Positions 35,273-44,966 of a stretch of DNA of 64,000 nt are shown here, one piece after another. How positions within the stretch are numbered: the first letter of the stretch is position 1; each line of letters opens with the position of its first letter. A program made the position numbers and the translations under genes. Under the pieces are notes generated by a model. It made no database searches. It was not told the DNA's origin and worked only from the letters and a program-made list of their open reading frames with translations. This DNA is from CAYWVO01 sp964461835 (GTDB lineage Bacteria > Zixibacteria > MSB-5A5 > WJJR01 > JAJRUJ01): NCBI GenBank assembly GCA_964461835.1, contig CAYWVO010000014.1, forward strand, positions 6,977-70,976. Reading direction: 5' to 3'.

Positions 35273-35587
35273 ATGAGACTTTTCTCATTACGATCGGGCG
35301 CAGACGGTTGGGGTGGACGCGGCAGACGACGCCGACATCGGCAGTGCCGCAGGGGCGGCCCGACCCTTGCAGAAATCGGCAACGGGGGATGTTTCAAAGT
35401 CACTCGCCTGGCCGCGACCGGGGAAATCCGGCAGCGACTCATTGATATGGGGTTCATTCGGGGCGCTACCGGCCGTGTCTTGCGGGCAGCATTGCTCGGT
35501 GATCCGATCGAGCTGCAAATGCCGGGCTACAAGGTGTCACTACGCCGGTCAGAGGCGCGCAATATTTTTGTTGAGGAAATTGCATGA
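35273..35587 (+). CDS. feoA: FeoA ferrous-iron transport protein
   Basis: A 104-residue protein. Residues about 30-104 form the FeoA SH3-like domain (GCFKVTRLAATGEIRQRLIDMGFIRGATGRVLRAALLGDPIELQMPGYKVSLRRSEARNIFVEE). An N-terminal Gly/Arg-rich stretch (GGRGRRRRHRQCRRGG) precedes it and is not typical. FeoA is a small partner of FeoB in Fe(II) uptake. It overlaps feoB by four bases, so they are translationally coupled. No Fur box could be read with confidence upstream. Confidence 0.9.
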   Translation: MRLFSLRSGADGWGGRGRRRRHRQCRRGGPTLAEIGNGGCFKVTRLAATGEIRQRLIDMGFIRGATGRVLRAALLGDPIELQMPGYKVSLRRSEARNIFVEEIA

Positions 35588-37872
35588 CCCGGTTCGCCGA
35601 TCCTCAGGCCGACCCGCGGAAATCATCCACTGCGGCGAGCGAAAAAACCGTCATTCGCGTGGCCCTTGCTGGAAACCCTAACTCGGGCAAAACGAGTCTC
35701 TTCAACGCGCTCACCGGCGCACGCCAACACATCGGAAACTATCCGGGGGTCACGGTCGAAAAGAAGCAGGGCGTGGTTGAATACGGGAACTATCGCATTG
35801 AATTTGTCGATCTGCCCGGCACCTATTCATTAACAGCGTATTCCCTGGAAGAAGTCGTCGCACGCGATTATCTGCTCAAACAAACGCCGGACCTGGTAGT
35901 CGATGTCATCGACACCACCAATCTGGAACGAAACCTCTATCTCCTTCTGCAATTTCAGGAACTTCAGGTGCCCGTCATCGGCGCGCTGAATATGATCGAT
36001 GAGGCAGAACGGCGCGGGATTGAGATTGACGATCAGCAGTTGGACAAGATTCTGGGCATTCCCTTTGTCCGCACGGTGGGACGTACCGGCCGGGGCAAGT
36101 TCGATTTGCTGCGCAAGATCGTCCAGGTCGCGGAGGGCGAAATTGATACCAGCGCCCGCCACTTAAATTACGGCGCCGAACTGGAAAAGCAGCATCACGT
36201 AATCAGCGAAGTACTTGAAACTGATCCCGGCTTCACCAGCAAGTATCCAGCGCATTGGGTGGCAATCAAACTGCTGGAAGAGGATGATGACGCGTATCTG
36301 AAGGTCAGGACGGAACATCGGTATTCCGATGACGTCCTGGCGGTTGCCGAGAAATCACGGGAGTGGGTGGCCAACCATTTTGGCGAGGACAGTCCCACGG
36401 TAGTCGGCGAACAACGCTATGCCTATATCCGGGGTGCCGTTCGAGAAACGGTGGTGGTTGATCGGACCCGTAAACGCATCGATTTTACCGAAAAAATCGA
36501 CGCCGTCATCCTAAACCGCTACCTCGGTGTGTTAATTTTCTTTGGCATCATGTATGCAATGTATGTCGGGGTGTTCACCATTGGCAATCCCGCGGGCGAG
36601 GCGCTGGAGTCGGTTTTTGCCTGGCTGGGTGCTCAGGCCCGCTTGATTCTGCCCGAAGGGATGGTTGCCGATCTCATCGTCGACGGCATCATCGGCGGGG
36701 TCGGCGGTGTTTTGACCTTTTTCCCTATCGTCATCCTGCTGTTCTTGGGACTCTCCTTTCTCGAAGACATCGGCTACATGGCCCGAGCGGCCTTTGTGAT
36801 GGATAAGTTCTTCCACCTCTTCGGGATGCATGGCCGGAGTTTTATCCCATTCATGCTATCTACCGGGTGTGCAGTCCCCGGCGTGATGAGTGCGCGCACG
36901 TTAGTAAACCCCCGGGATCGCATCATCACGGTGCTGGTAGCTCCAATGCTTGTATGTGGCGCCAAGACACCGGTGCTGGCCATGTTTGCCGCGGCGTTTT
37001 TCCCGGAACACGCCGGCGAAGTTTTCTGGGGCATCTGGTTCCTCGGCTGGTTGTTGGCCTTTGTTGCTGGATGGGTTTTTCGAAAGACGCTTTTTCGCGG
37101 AGAATCTTCGCCGTTCGTGATGGAGCTACCGCCCTACCGATTTCCGACCGTGCGCGGTATCCTGACCCATATGTGGGACCGGGGCTGGATGTATGTCCGC
37201 AAAGCGGGAACAATTATTCTCTCCATCTCGATCATCATGTGGTTTCTGCTCTATTTCCCCAAGCCCGCAGAGTACTCCAAGGATTATAATGCTCTCCGGC
37301 AAACGGTCGAAACCACATACCAGCAAAACATCAAAACCTCTGAGCCCGTTCAAGACGCGATAGACGACAACGCAGCAATGGAACTACAGATACAAGCCCA
37401 GCTCGAATATGAATCAGCGCGAGACCGGCAACTGGCTACACTCGATACCCAGCAGGCAGCGGAAGAAATTGACGCCAGTGTCGCGGGACGGGTCGGCCAC
37501 GCACTGGAGCCGATTTTCCGACCCGCGGGATTCGATTGGAAACTCAATATCGGCCTGTTCGCGGGATTCGTCGCCAAAGAGGTGCTGGTATCTACCATGG
37601 CCATCGTGTACGGCATCAGTGACGGCTCCAATACCGAGACTGAGAGCCTAAAATCTCAACTCATTGCCGATCCTCACTATTCTCCTGCCACCGCACTGGC
37701 GCTGATGGTTTTTGCACTCATCTATGCTCCGTGCCTGGCAGTTCAAGCAGTAATCCGTAAAGAACTGGGCAGTTGGAAGTGGTCCGCTCTTTCGCTGGGC
37801 TACACCGTGGTCTTAGCCTGGATCCTGGCCGTTATTGTCCACCAGGGAGCCACACTGGCCGGTCTTGGTTGA
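35584..37872 (+). CDS. feoB: FeoB ferrous-iron permease
   Basis: A 762-residue inner-membrane Fe(II) transporter. The cytosolic G domain starts GNPNSGKTSLFNALTG (G1, residues 30-45), then GNYPGVTVEKKQG (G2), DLPGTYSLTAYS (G3) and the NMIDEAE region (G4). From about residue 310 come membrane helices with the conserved gate blocks SFLEDIGYMARAAFVMDKF, RSFIPFMLSTGCAVPGVMSART and APMLVCGAKTPVLAMFAA. The insert between residues about 560 and 620 is long and polar. Length is within the family range. Confidence 0.96.
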   Translation: MTRFADPQADPRKSSTAASEKTVIRVALAGNPNSGKTSLFNALTGARQHIGNYPGVTVEKKQGVVEYGNYRIEFVDLPGTYSLTAYSLEEVVARDYLLKQTPDLVVDVIDTTNLERNLYLLLQFQELQVPVIGALNMIDEAERRGIEIDDQQLDKILGIPFVRTVGRTGRGKFDLLRKIVQVAEGEIDTSARHLNYGAELEKQHHVISEVLETDPGFTSKYPAHWVAIKLLEEDDDAYLKVRTEHRYSDDVLAVAEKSREWVANHFGEDSPTVVGEQRYAYIRGAVRETVVVDRTRKRIDFTEKIDAVILNRYLGVLIFFGIMYAMYVGVFTIGNPAGEALESVFAWLGAQARLILPEGMVADLIVDGIIGGVGGVLTFFPIVILLFLGLSFLEDIGYMARAAFVMDKFFHLFGMHGRSFIPFMLSTGCAVPGVMSARTLVNPRDRIITVLVAPMLVCGAKTPVLAMFAAAFFPEHAGEVFWGIWFLGWLLAFVAGWVFRKTLFRGESSPFVMELPPYRFPTVRGILTHMWDRGWMYVRKAGTIILSISIIMWFLLYFPKPAEYSKDYNALRQTVETTYQQNIKTSEPVQDAIDDNAAMELQIQAQLEYESARDRQLATLDTQQAAEEIDASVAGRVGHALEPIFRPAGFDWKLNIGLFAGFVAKEVLVSTMAIVYGISDGSNTETESLKSQLIADPHYSPATALALMVFALIYAPCLAVQAVIRKELGSWKWSALSLGYTVVLAWILAVIVHQGATLAGLG

Positions 37873-37946
37873 TTCTGTCCTTATCTGACTTTCAGTCTAC
37901 AAAAGGAACTCTCCACCTTGCCGATATTCAAAAGCGAGGGAATGGT

Positions 37947-39689
37947 ATGTCACCATTTGCTCAAAACGTATCATTGGTGAGGCGAACAATGACCACAACC
38001 AGTGTTGTTCGACTTGGTGATTTATTGGTCAGCCATGGCCGAATTACCGAACACGAACTCTCCCAGGCGCTCAAGCAGCAAAAGGCAACCGGCCGGCGCT
38101 TGGGGGAAATTCTGATTGAGAATGGCACGATTACCGAACATGATCTGGTCGATGTTCTCTCCGAGCGTCTCGGAATTCCCAAGATCGGCATCGAAGGACT
38201 GGTCGCTGATCCGGCAGTTGTTAATATAGTTCCGTTGCGAATTGCCAAGAAATACCGGGTAGTCGCGCTCTTTAAAATCAATGAGAGACTCACTGTCGCG
38301 ATGGCCGACCCGCTGGATATGGTCGCCATCGACGAAATTCGCTATCAGACCGGCCTAACTGTCAATCGCGTGATCGCGGCGCCCTCGGATATCGACGAAG
38401 CCATTGCCACGTTTTACACTGTTGCCGACAATGTCGAGCGGGTCATTCAGGATGTCGCCGCGTCGACGGCCCCAACAATTGAGCGTGGGGACGGCGACGA
38501 TTCGCCCGCCGTTCGGTTGGTGGACGTATTGCTGACCGAGGCAATTCGGCAGCAGGCATCAGATATTCACATCGAACCGGTCGAGGATGCACTCCGGATT
38601 AGATTCCGCATTGACGGGGTACTCCACGAGGAAGCAGAGCCCCCGGCCAATTTGCATGCCGCCATCGCCTCACGCATCAAGGTGTTGGCATCCATGGACG
38701 TCTCGGAAAAACGGATCCCTCAGGACGGCCGTTTCTCCATGGCGCCGGACCAGGACTCGGTAGATCTTCGCGTATCGACCATTCCGACCATCCACGGTGA
38801 GAAAGTTGTCATTCGGGTACTGGGACGCCGCGGACAGAGTCTCGATCTGGATGATCTGGGCTTGGCTGAAAAGCAGCTCGCGATCTTCCGTGAGGAAATC
38901 CAATCCTCTGAGGGCATGATTCTGATCTGTGGGCCGACCTCCAGCGGAAAAACCACTACCTTGTATTCCATCCTCAAACATATAACAACGCCGGAAAAAA
39001 ACATCGTGACCGTGGAAGATCCGGTTGAATACGCGTTAAAAAACATTAACCAGGTGCAGGTCAACGAGAAAGCCGGGCTCACGTTCCCGGTGTGTCTGCG
39101 GGCGTTTTTGCGGCAGAATCCAGATGTGATCATGGTGGGGGAGGTACGTGACAGTCCTACCGCACAGATCGCGATTCGGGCGGCAATGACCGGCCACCTG
39201 GTGCTCTCAACGTTGCATACAATCGACGCCGCCGCCGCGCCTCATCGGCTGATTGACATGGGCGCGGAACGCTATCTGGTCGCCACGGCACTGCGGACAG
39301 TTATTGCTCAGCGTTTAGTGCGTCGGCTGTGCTCCAAATGCGCCGAATCGGTTGTTCCTTCGCAGACGTTACGCGAACAACTGGGTTTCTCGCTCGAGGA
39401 GGAGAGCGGTGAGTGGCGACAGGCTGTGGGGTGTCAGTCTTGTCGCGGTACCGGCTATGACGGACAGGTCGGGATATACGAACTGTACACCGTTGATGAT
39501 GCCGTGCGGACAATGATTGCCGAGGGAATTGGAGCCACACAACTGCGCGACCATCTGCGGGGTCTCCCCCAGTTTTCCGATCTACGAGAGCAATCCCGGG
39601 CATTAGTCACTCAGGGCATCACCACCGCCGAAGAAATCATTCGCGTGGTCCCCCGCCGGGCAGACGTGTGGGAGCATATCGCTGATTAA
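37947..39689 (+). CDS. GspE/PilB-family assembly ATPase
   Basis: A 580-residue ATPase that powers pseudopilus or pilus extension. Residues about 15-160 form the MshEN-type N-domain (LVSHGRITEHELSQALKQQ, with repeat-like LGEILIENGTITEHDLVDVL), in some homologues a c-di-GMP-binding module. The core has ASDIHIEP (about 204), Walker A GPTSSGKT (329-336), DVIMVGEVRD (about 393), HLVLSTLHTIDA and a tetracysteine zinc site (CSKC...CQSC). GAGGG lies before the ATG at 37947. It is the first gene of a nine-gene operon; earlier in-frame ATGs back to 37773 lie inside feoB. Confidence 0.93.
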   Translation: MSPFAQNVSLVRRTMTTTSVVRLGDLLVSHGRITEHELSQALKQQKATGRRLGEILIENGTITEHDLVDVLSERLGIPKIGIEGLVADPAVVNIVPLRIAKKYRVVALFKINERLTVAMADPLDMVAIDEIRYQTGLTVNRVIAAPSDIDEAIATFYTVADNVERVIQDVAASTAPTIERGDGDDSPAVRLVDVLLTEAIRQQASDIHIEPVEDALRIRFRIDGVLHEEAEPPANLHAAIASRIKVLASMDVSEKRIPQDGRFSMAPDQDSVDLRVSTIPTIHGEKVVIRVLGRRGQSLDLDDLGLAEKQLAIFREEIQSSEGMILICGPTSSGKTTTLYSILKHITTPEKNIVTVEDPVEYALKNINQVQVNEKAGLTFPVCLRAFLRQNPDVIMVGEVRDSPTAQIAIRAAMTGHLVLSTLHTIDAAAAPHRLIDMGAERYLVATALRTVIAQRLVRRLCSKCAESVVPSQTLREQLGFSLEEESGEWRQAVGCQSCRGTGYDGQVGIYELYTVDDAVRTMIAEGIGATQLRDHLRGLPQFSDLREQSRALVTQGITTAEEIIRVVPRRADVWEHIAD

Positions 39690-39720
39690 TAGTAACTCTT
39701 TCACTCCCTGAGGATTCCTG

Positions 39721-40932
39721 ATGCCAACCTTCAAATTTGAAGCCGCGGACAGCCAGGGAGTTCGCTCACGAGGGCACCTTTCCGCGGCGACTCATGATGC
39801 GGCCGGGGCAATCCTCCAGCGACAGGGAATGATTCCACTTACTCTCAAGCCGGTGAGTGAGGGGATCAAATGGTGGCCATTGAATGCCAGAGGCCCCCGG
39901 TGGTCACTGGAAAACAAAATTCTGTTTACGCGGAAGTTTGGCTCTCTCTTGCGCGCCGGAATCCCCTTGCTGACGCTGCTGGATATGATTGCGCGCCAGA
40001 TGCGTGCACCACAGATCTCAGTGGCCCTCCACACAGTCCGCGATCGCATTGCGGGTGGCGAACCGCTGGCCGAAGCCCTGGCTGCCTACCCTACCCTGTT
40101 CGACCCGGTCTATCTCGGTGCGGTGAAAGCGGGAGAAGCTACCGGCAGGCTCGATACCGTCCTGGAGCATACTGCTGCTTATCTGGAACGGGAACTGGAA
40201 ACGCGTCGCCGCATCAAAGAAGCGATTCGGTATCCGATCATGGTCATTATCGCGCTGATTGCGGCTGCAATTATCGTGCTGCGCTTCGTCGTCCCCAAAT
40301 TTGCCGGTTTTTACAATAATTATGGGGGCGAATTGCCAGTACCGACTCAGATGCTCATGTTTGCGGCGGATTTAGTCGGTCGCCTGTGGTGGTTGTCCAT
40401 ACCGGTCGCTGCACTCGTAGGCCTTGTAGTCTGGTGGTTACATGGGACGGAACCTGGTCGGGTCTGGCGGGATCGTCAACTATTGCGACTACCCTTAATT
40501 GGTGTCTTGTTCATCAAAGTGGCGGTCAGCCGTTTTGCCCGGCTTTTTGGGGTCCTCTTTTCAGCGGGTCTCCCGACAACGGAGGCGCTTAACACAACCA
40601 CCGCCGGTGTTGGCAATCGCACGATTGCCGCCGAGGTCGCCGCTCTGGGCCGACACATTACCGGTGGGGGATTAATTACCGGCTCCCCCCCGGGGTCGGT
40701 GATGCCTGACCTCGTCTACCAAATGATTTCAATCGGGTTTGAGTCCGGTGACGTCGATGGCATGTTGAGCGAGGTCGCCCGGCACTATGAGCAGGAAATT
40801 GATTACGATGTACGGAACTTGACCGACCGTCTGCAACCAATACTCTTAGTCTTTCTCGCTACCGGTGTCCTAGGGCTGGCGCTCTCGGTCCTGTTGCCGC
40901 TCTGGAATCTGATGAGCATCTTCCGTGGTTAG
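39721..40932 (+). CDS. GspF/PilC-family inner-membrane platform protein
   Basis: A 403-residue protein with two GspF domains. The first is cytosolic (LENKILFTRKFGSLLRAGIPLLTLLDMIARQ); the second follows a membrane pair (AVSRFARLFGVLFSAGLPTTEALNTTTAGVGN). Predicted helices lie near residues 170-192, 220-242 and 375-397. Platform proteins couple the ATPase to the growing pilus. It is 32 bases after the ATPase gene. Confidence 0.93.
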   Translation: MPTFKFEAADSQGVRSRGHLSAATHDAAGAILQRQGMIPLTLKPVSEGIKWWPLNARGPRWSLENKILFTRKFGSLLRAGIPLLTLLDMIARQMRAPQISVALHTVRDRIAGGEPLAEALAAYPTLFDPVYLGAVKAGEATGRLDTVLEHTAAYLERELETRRRIKEAIRYPIMVIIALIAAAIIVLRFVVPKFAGFYNNYGGELPVPTQMLMFAADLVGRLWWLSIPVAALVGLVVWWLHGTEPGRVWRDRQLLRLPLIGVLFIKVAVSRFARLFGVLFSAGLPTTEALNTTTAGVGNRTIAAEVAALGRHITGGGLITGSPPGSVMPDLVYQMISIGFESGDVDGMLSEVARHYEQEIDYDVRNLTDRLQPILLVFLATGVLGLALSVLLPLWNLMSIFRG

Positions 40933-41057
40933 CTCCGTTAGCGCTTACCGTTCAGCGGTGCCACCCGATAAGATTTTTTTCGACCTGACCGATAATAGAA
41001 ATGACCTTAGCCGGTCGAGTGGTGGAGGATAGTAAACTTTTAACAGGAGTGATCCGC

Positions 41058-41495
41058 ATGCGTCAAGTTCGTGGGTTAATGCGCAACCCTGCCGGTTTTA
41101 CGCTGATCGAGCTGGTGATCATCATCGTGGTTCTGGGAATTTTGGCCGCGGTGGCGATCCCGAAATACTTCGACATGGTGAGCGATGCCAAAGAATCGGC
41201 CTGTCGTGGCGCATTGGGGGGCCTGCGCTCAGCGGTATCAATCTGGTATGCCAAAGAAGCCTTGGAGACGGGAACGGCAAGTTGGCCGCCGATTGACTCG
41301 CTGCAGACTGTCGGGATTGTCATGGAACAAAGCATTCCGCCCAATCCGTACCAGTCCGATGACAGCGCGCCGGATTCGATTGTCACCGGCGTGACCAAAG
41401 GTACGACAGTCGGTAGCCGGGGCGGCTGGGCCTACAACCCGTCGACCGGTGAGATCTGGCCGAACACCTCGGTTGCCGGTGAGAACAACTGGTAA
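41058..41495 (+). CDS. Type IV pilin-like pseudopilin 1
   Basis: A 145-residue prepilin. The leader ends NPAG and is followed by FTLIELVIIIVVLGILAAVAIPKYFDM, with the G/F cleavage site and Glu at mature position 5. The soluble part ends in a GGWAYNPSTGEIWPN segment, typical of GspG/MSHA-type pilins, which have a short C-terminal beta hairpin. AGGAG lies seven bases before the ATG at 41058. The gene is probably the first of three pilin-like subunits. Confidence 0.9.
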   Translation: MRQVRGLMRNPAGFTLIELVIIIVVLGILAAVAIPKYFDMVSDAKESACRGALGGLRSAVSIWYAKEALETGTASWPPIDSLQTVGIVMEQSIPPNPYQSDDSAPDSIVTGVTKGTTVGSRGGWAYNPSTGEIWPNTSVAGENNW

Positions 41496-41613
41496 TTGCA
41501 GGTCGACCGAGACGGACGGATTTTCTTTGGAACGTACCGGGTTCAGTAGCGACAATGAGCCCGTCTTTCGTCCCACCATCTTCCCCAGGTGGATCGGCTG
41601 GAGAGGTGTCGGC

Positions 41614-42057
41614 ATGTTCGGGATGAGCCATCGCCATCTTTGCTCGCGCCATGGCTTCACGCTGATTGAGCTGGTCATGGTCATCCTGGTACTGGGAATT
41701 CTTTCCGCGGTTGCCATTCCCGTGATTGGATCATTGTTCGGATCATCAGAAGTAACGGTCACGCGGGAGGAGATGCGGCGGTTGGCAGTCGCAATCAGCG
41801 GCTCGGATCCAACTCGAGACCGCGGGTACGAGGGTGATGTTGGCTACCTGCCGGGATCGCTGGCGGATCTGGTAAGTAAACCGGATTCGGTCGCGGCCTG
41901 GAACGCCTATCAACATGTCGGTTGGAATGGACCCTATATCGATGGGGCCGATAGTGAATACCTAACTGACGCCTGGGGCACGGCTTATATCTATAATCCC
42001 TCGGCGCGGACTATCGCCAGCGTCGGTTCGGGAGATACGATTACCATTACGTTTTAG
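41614..42057 (+). CDS. Type IV pilin-like pseudopilin 2
   Basis: A 147-residue prepilin with leader SRHG and the mature start FTLIELVMVILVLGILSAVAIPVIG. The soluble region (GYEGDVGYLPGSLADLV...WNGPYIDG...DAWGTAYIYN) shares with the next gene a GY-GDVG-PA/GSL-DL...WGPY...TDAWG pattern. This pattern is that of GspG-like pseudopilins with a Ca-binding loop. GGAGAGG precedes the ATG at 41614. Confidence 0.9.
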   Translation: MFGMSHRHLCSRHGFTLIELVMVILVLGILSAVAIPVIGSLFGSSEVTVTREEMRRLAVAISGSDPTRDRGYEGDVGYLPGSLADLVSKPDSVAAWNAYQHVGWNGPYIDGADSEYLTDAWGTAYIYNPSARTIASVGSGDTITITF

Positions 42058-42065
42058 GCGGGAGC

Positions 42066-43235
42066 GTGAAGGCATTGCGGTACAGACCCACGGACGTCGG
42101 CGACGGATTCACCCTGATCGAAATCCTGATGGTGGTTGTAATCCTGGGAATCCTCGCAACGGTGGCCCTACGCTCTGTGCAGTCCACAATTGAGAGTTCA
42201 CGCGTGTCGGAAACGCAAAAGGAAATGGAACACCTTTCGCACGCTATCGCCGGGAATCCAAATCTCTACAACAACGGCATGCGTTCCGATTTCGGATATG
42301 TCGGCGACGTCGGTGCGGTACCTGCCATTCTCGACGATTTGTTGAGCAATCCCGGCGGCTATGCCACGTGGGACGGTCCGTACGTTTCCGGCCGGTTCAC
42401 CGAGGATGCCGCCGGCTTCAAGACAGACGCCTGGGGTAACGCATATTCTTTCACCAACGGTATCACCATCTCGTCAACTGGTGGTGGCTCAACCCCCCTC
42501 ACCACCTCTGTCGCCTCGGCCGCCAGCGATCTCACAGCAAATCCGGTCGCTGGTTCGCTTACCGATGCCGCAGGCAATCCACCGGGCGATTCGGCGGTCG
42601 CTATTGATGTGATCATCGATTACCCCGACGGGGTCGGGAGTATGACTTCCTCAACCGTCAATCCTAATTCCGGTGGGGGATTCACATTCTCCGGTATCCC
42701 AATCGGCAATCATCTGGTGCGGGCGATCTATCGGGCAACCGATGATACGGTAACTGCTTACACCTCCGTGCTGCCGCGGACCGGCAGTACGTTGACGTTG
42801 CGTCTACCGGGAGACCCGTTTGCTGGAGGGGGCGGAGGCGGGGGCGGCGGCACACCAGGTTCTATTGAATACGTGGAGGGATCAGCCGCTACCACTGGGA
42901 TATTCAATGACGACGTGGAGTTTGATATCATCAACCCCGGCGATGAGGAAGTGACGATCACCTGGCTGATCGCAGAATTCAGCCCCACTGCCTACTTCCA
43001 GCGTATCCGGTGGGGCGGCGCAAATGTTTTCAATGAATCTAATCCCAAGGCGGCCAGCGGCGATACCTGTGTATTCACCTCACCGCAAGCGCTTGGCGCC
43101 GGGTCCTCAGTGGAGATTGATTTGGAGGATTTTCGCGACAGTCCGGTCGGCGGTTGGGGGGTCGATATGTCGAACACCGATTTCACGATCACCTTTTCCG
43201 ATGGATCGGCCATCACTTTCAATAGCGGAACATAA
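42066..43235 (+). CDS. Large pilin-like protein with added C-terminal domains
   Basis: A 389-residue prepilin (leader GDG, mature FTLIEILMVVVILGILATVALRS). Residues 60-135 match pseudopilin 2 (GYVGDVGAVPAILDDLL, WDGPYVSG, KTDAWGN). Two further domains follow: a carboxypeptidase-regulatory-like beta domain (about 150-245) and, after a nine-glycine linker (about 254-263), a second beta-sandwich (265-389). Ordinary pilins end before residue 150. It could be a tip or display subunit. GTG start; an upstream GGGAG is unusually close, so the start is a little uncertain. Confidence 0.8.
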   Translation: MKALRYRPTDVGDGFTLIEILMVVVILGILATVALRSVQSTIESSRVSETQKEMEHLSHAIAGNPNLYNNGMRSDFGYVGDVGAVPAILDDLLSNPGGYATWDGPYVSGRFTEDAAGFKTDAWGNAYSFTNGITISSTGGGSTPLTTSVASAASDLTANPVAGSLTDAAGNPPGDSAVAIDVIIDYPDGVGSMTSSTVNPNSGGGFTFSGIPIGNHLVRAIYRATDDTVTAYTSVLPRTGSTLTLRLPGDPFAGGGGGGGGGTPGSIEYVEGSAATTGIFNDDVEFDIINPGDEEVTITWLIAEFSPTAYFQRIRWGGANVFNESNPKAASGDTCVFTSPQALGAGSSVEIDLEDFRDSPVGGWGVDMSNTDFTITFSDGSAITFNSGT

Positions 43236-43271
43236 GAAAGCATAATGGAATTTCATTCAGAGTAACGTACC

Positions 43272-44966
43272 ATGGCGGCCGAATCGAATGAACTTTTGCG
43301 GGTTGAACGGACCGAGTCCGCGAAGCCACCGGTAATCGACTCGACGGCTGATGTGGGTCCGGACAATTTCGTCCTCGACCAGGAACCGGAGCAGACTGAG
43401 CCGACACAGCGGATTCGCTGGCAGGATAATCACCGCAAGCGCTTGGCAAGTATCGGCATTGAGTTCGATGGACAGCGCTTGACCGTGGTCGGGTTGTACG
43501 GACGAGGCAGGAAAAAGCGATTCGGCCGGCTGGCCAGGTGTGAATGGCCAAAGACTCCCTCACGAGATGCCCTGATTTCCCAACTGCGCGGATTCATGCT
43601 CAATCAGCATACGCCCATTCATCTGGTTTTAAGTACCCCGCGGGGTATCGTCCGACGGTATCTCATCCCCCAACTGCCACGAGCGAAGCGGCGACAGGCG
43701 GCAATCTGGGAGGGCAAACAACTGGTGCCGTTCCCGCTCGATTATGAGCACGCACTCTTTGGCTTTCATTTTCAGAATGTCGCGAGAAAACAGTGCCAAG
43801 TAACTTTGGTGGCACTGCCTCGGAGTGACGCGGGGGGCATCATTGAGGCTCTCCTCCGGATTGGTATTCCCATTAACAGCATTGTTCTCTCCGGCACGCA
43901 AAATCCTCCCCGATACGAACGGGGAGGCTTAAGCCACCCAGAGGGTATCGATGCCGTCGTCCTTTGTTCACCCAGCCGGGCAGCCTTTGTCGCTTTTGCC
44001 GGGGACAATATCACGTTTCACTATGACCTCGGCGCCCTGCCGGTGCAGACCGGGAGCATTGCCGGGACGCAACCACAACCGAGTGATAATGCCTTTTCCT
44101 GGATCTTTGAATTACGGCCAATGATTTCCGATGCGCTTGATTTTTTCACCAGCAGCCATCCCAACGTGACGTTGACCCATTTGCATGTCGTGGGGATGGA
44201 CGAATCACTGGCTCCACATCTTACCGAGTTAGCGGAACGATTTACCGAAGGAATCGAAGTCGTAAATCCACTCCTGGATTTTTCCGCATCGCTCCCCGAT
44301 GATTTTCAAGAATGGATTCGAAAGAACATCGGCGCATTTACGCCGGCGTCACTCGCCGCCGCCGGGCGTCCGGCGATTGATCTGTCGCCATCACACCTCC
44401 GGTGCGATCGGTGGAATCTACGGTTGATTAAGTATGCTCGCACGGCGTTTATCGTCTCACTGGCCGTGATCGCAGCGGTTACCGGTCTGCTGGTGCAACA
44501 TCTTCTGGCCAGGCAGCAGGCGGTTGACTTGGCTCGACGTGAACTCCACCAATTGCAAAACTCACCACCGGTTCAAAACGTGACCGGCGCGATGACCAGC
44601 CTGATTGAGTATCAGGCATTTGCGTCATCTCTTGATGAACGGCCAGAACGATGGATGCCCTGGCTAAAAACCATGTTTGCCACTATGCCACTTAATTGCC
44701 GTCTGGATCTTCTGACTGTCGAGCCGACTCCCGTGCCAGATGCCGAGGCAGCCCTGAGAATTCGCCTGGCCGGATCATTAAGTCCCGAGAGCACACCGCA
44801 CGCGGTCAACTATCATTCCTGGTTGACCGATCTTGAGCGATTGGCCGGCCCAGGGAATGTTGAGTTGGCGGACGAACGTCGCATCAACTGGAAAGGGCGA
44901 ACCCGTTCAGCGTTTACCATTATTCTGACTCCACCACGCAGTCGGGTACTGGGGGAGAACCGATGA
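43272..44966 (+). CDS. PilM-PilN fusion (GspL-like) protein
   Basis: A 564-residue protein. Residues about 50-380 resemble an actin-like PilM/GspL ATPase fold (IGIEFDGQRLTVVGL, HLVLSTPRGIVRRYLIP, AAIWEGKQLVPFPLDYEHALFGF, TLVALPRSD). A single membrane helix follows (about 388-412), then a PilN-like periplasmic part with heptad-rich QQAVDLARRELHQLQ and a ferredoxin-like domain. PilM and PilN are separate genes in most type IV pilus operons, whereas GspL unites both parts in type II secretion. It overlaps the next gene by four bases. Confidence 0.75.
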   Translation: MAAESNELLRVERTESAKPPVIDSTADVGPDNFVLDQEPEQTEPTQRIRWQDNHRKRLASIGIEFDGQRLTVVGLYGRGRKKRFGRLARCEWPKTPSRDALISQLRGFMLNQHTPIHLVLSTPRGIVRRYLIPQLPRAKRRQAAIWEGKQLVPFPLDYEHALFGFHFQNVARKQCQVTLVALPRSDAGGIIEALLRIGIPINSIVLSGTQNPPRYERGGLSHPEGIDAVVLCSPSRAAFVAFAGDNITFHYDLGALPVQTGSIAGTQPQPSDNAFSWIFELRPMISDALDFFTSSHPNVTLTHLHVVGMDESLAPHLTELAERFTEGIEVVNPLLDFSASLPDDFQEWIRKNIGAFTPASLAAAGRPAIDLSPSHLRCDRWNLRLIKYARTAFIVSLAVIAAVTGLLVQHLLARQQAVDLARRELHQLQNSPPVQNVTGAMTSLIEYQAFASSLDERPERWMPWLKTMFATMPLNCRLDLLTVEPTPVPDAEAALRIRLAGSLSPESTPHAVNYHSWLTDLERLAGPGNVELADERRINWKGRTRSAFTIILTPPRSRVLGENR

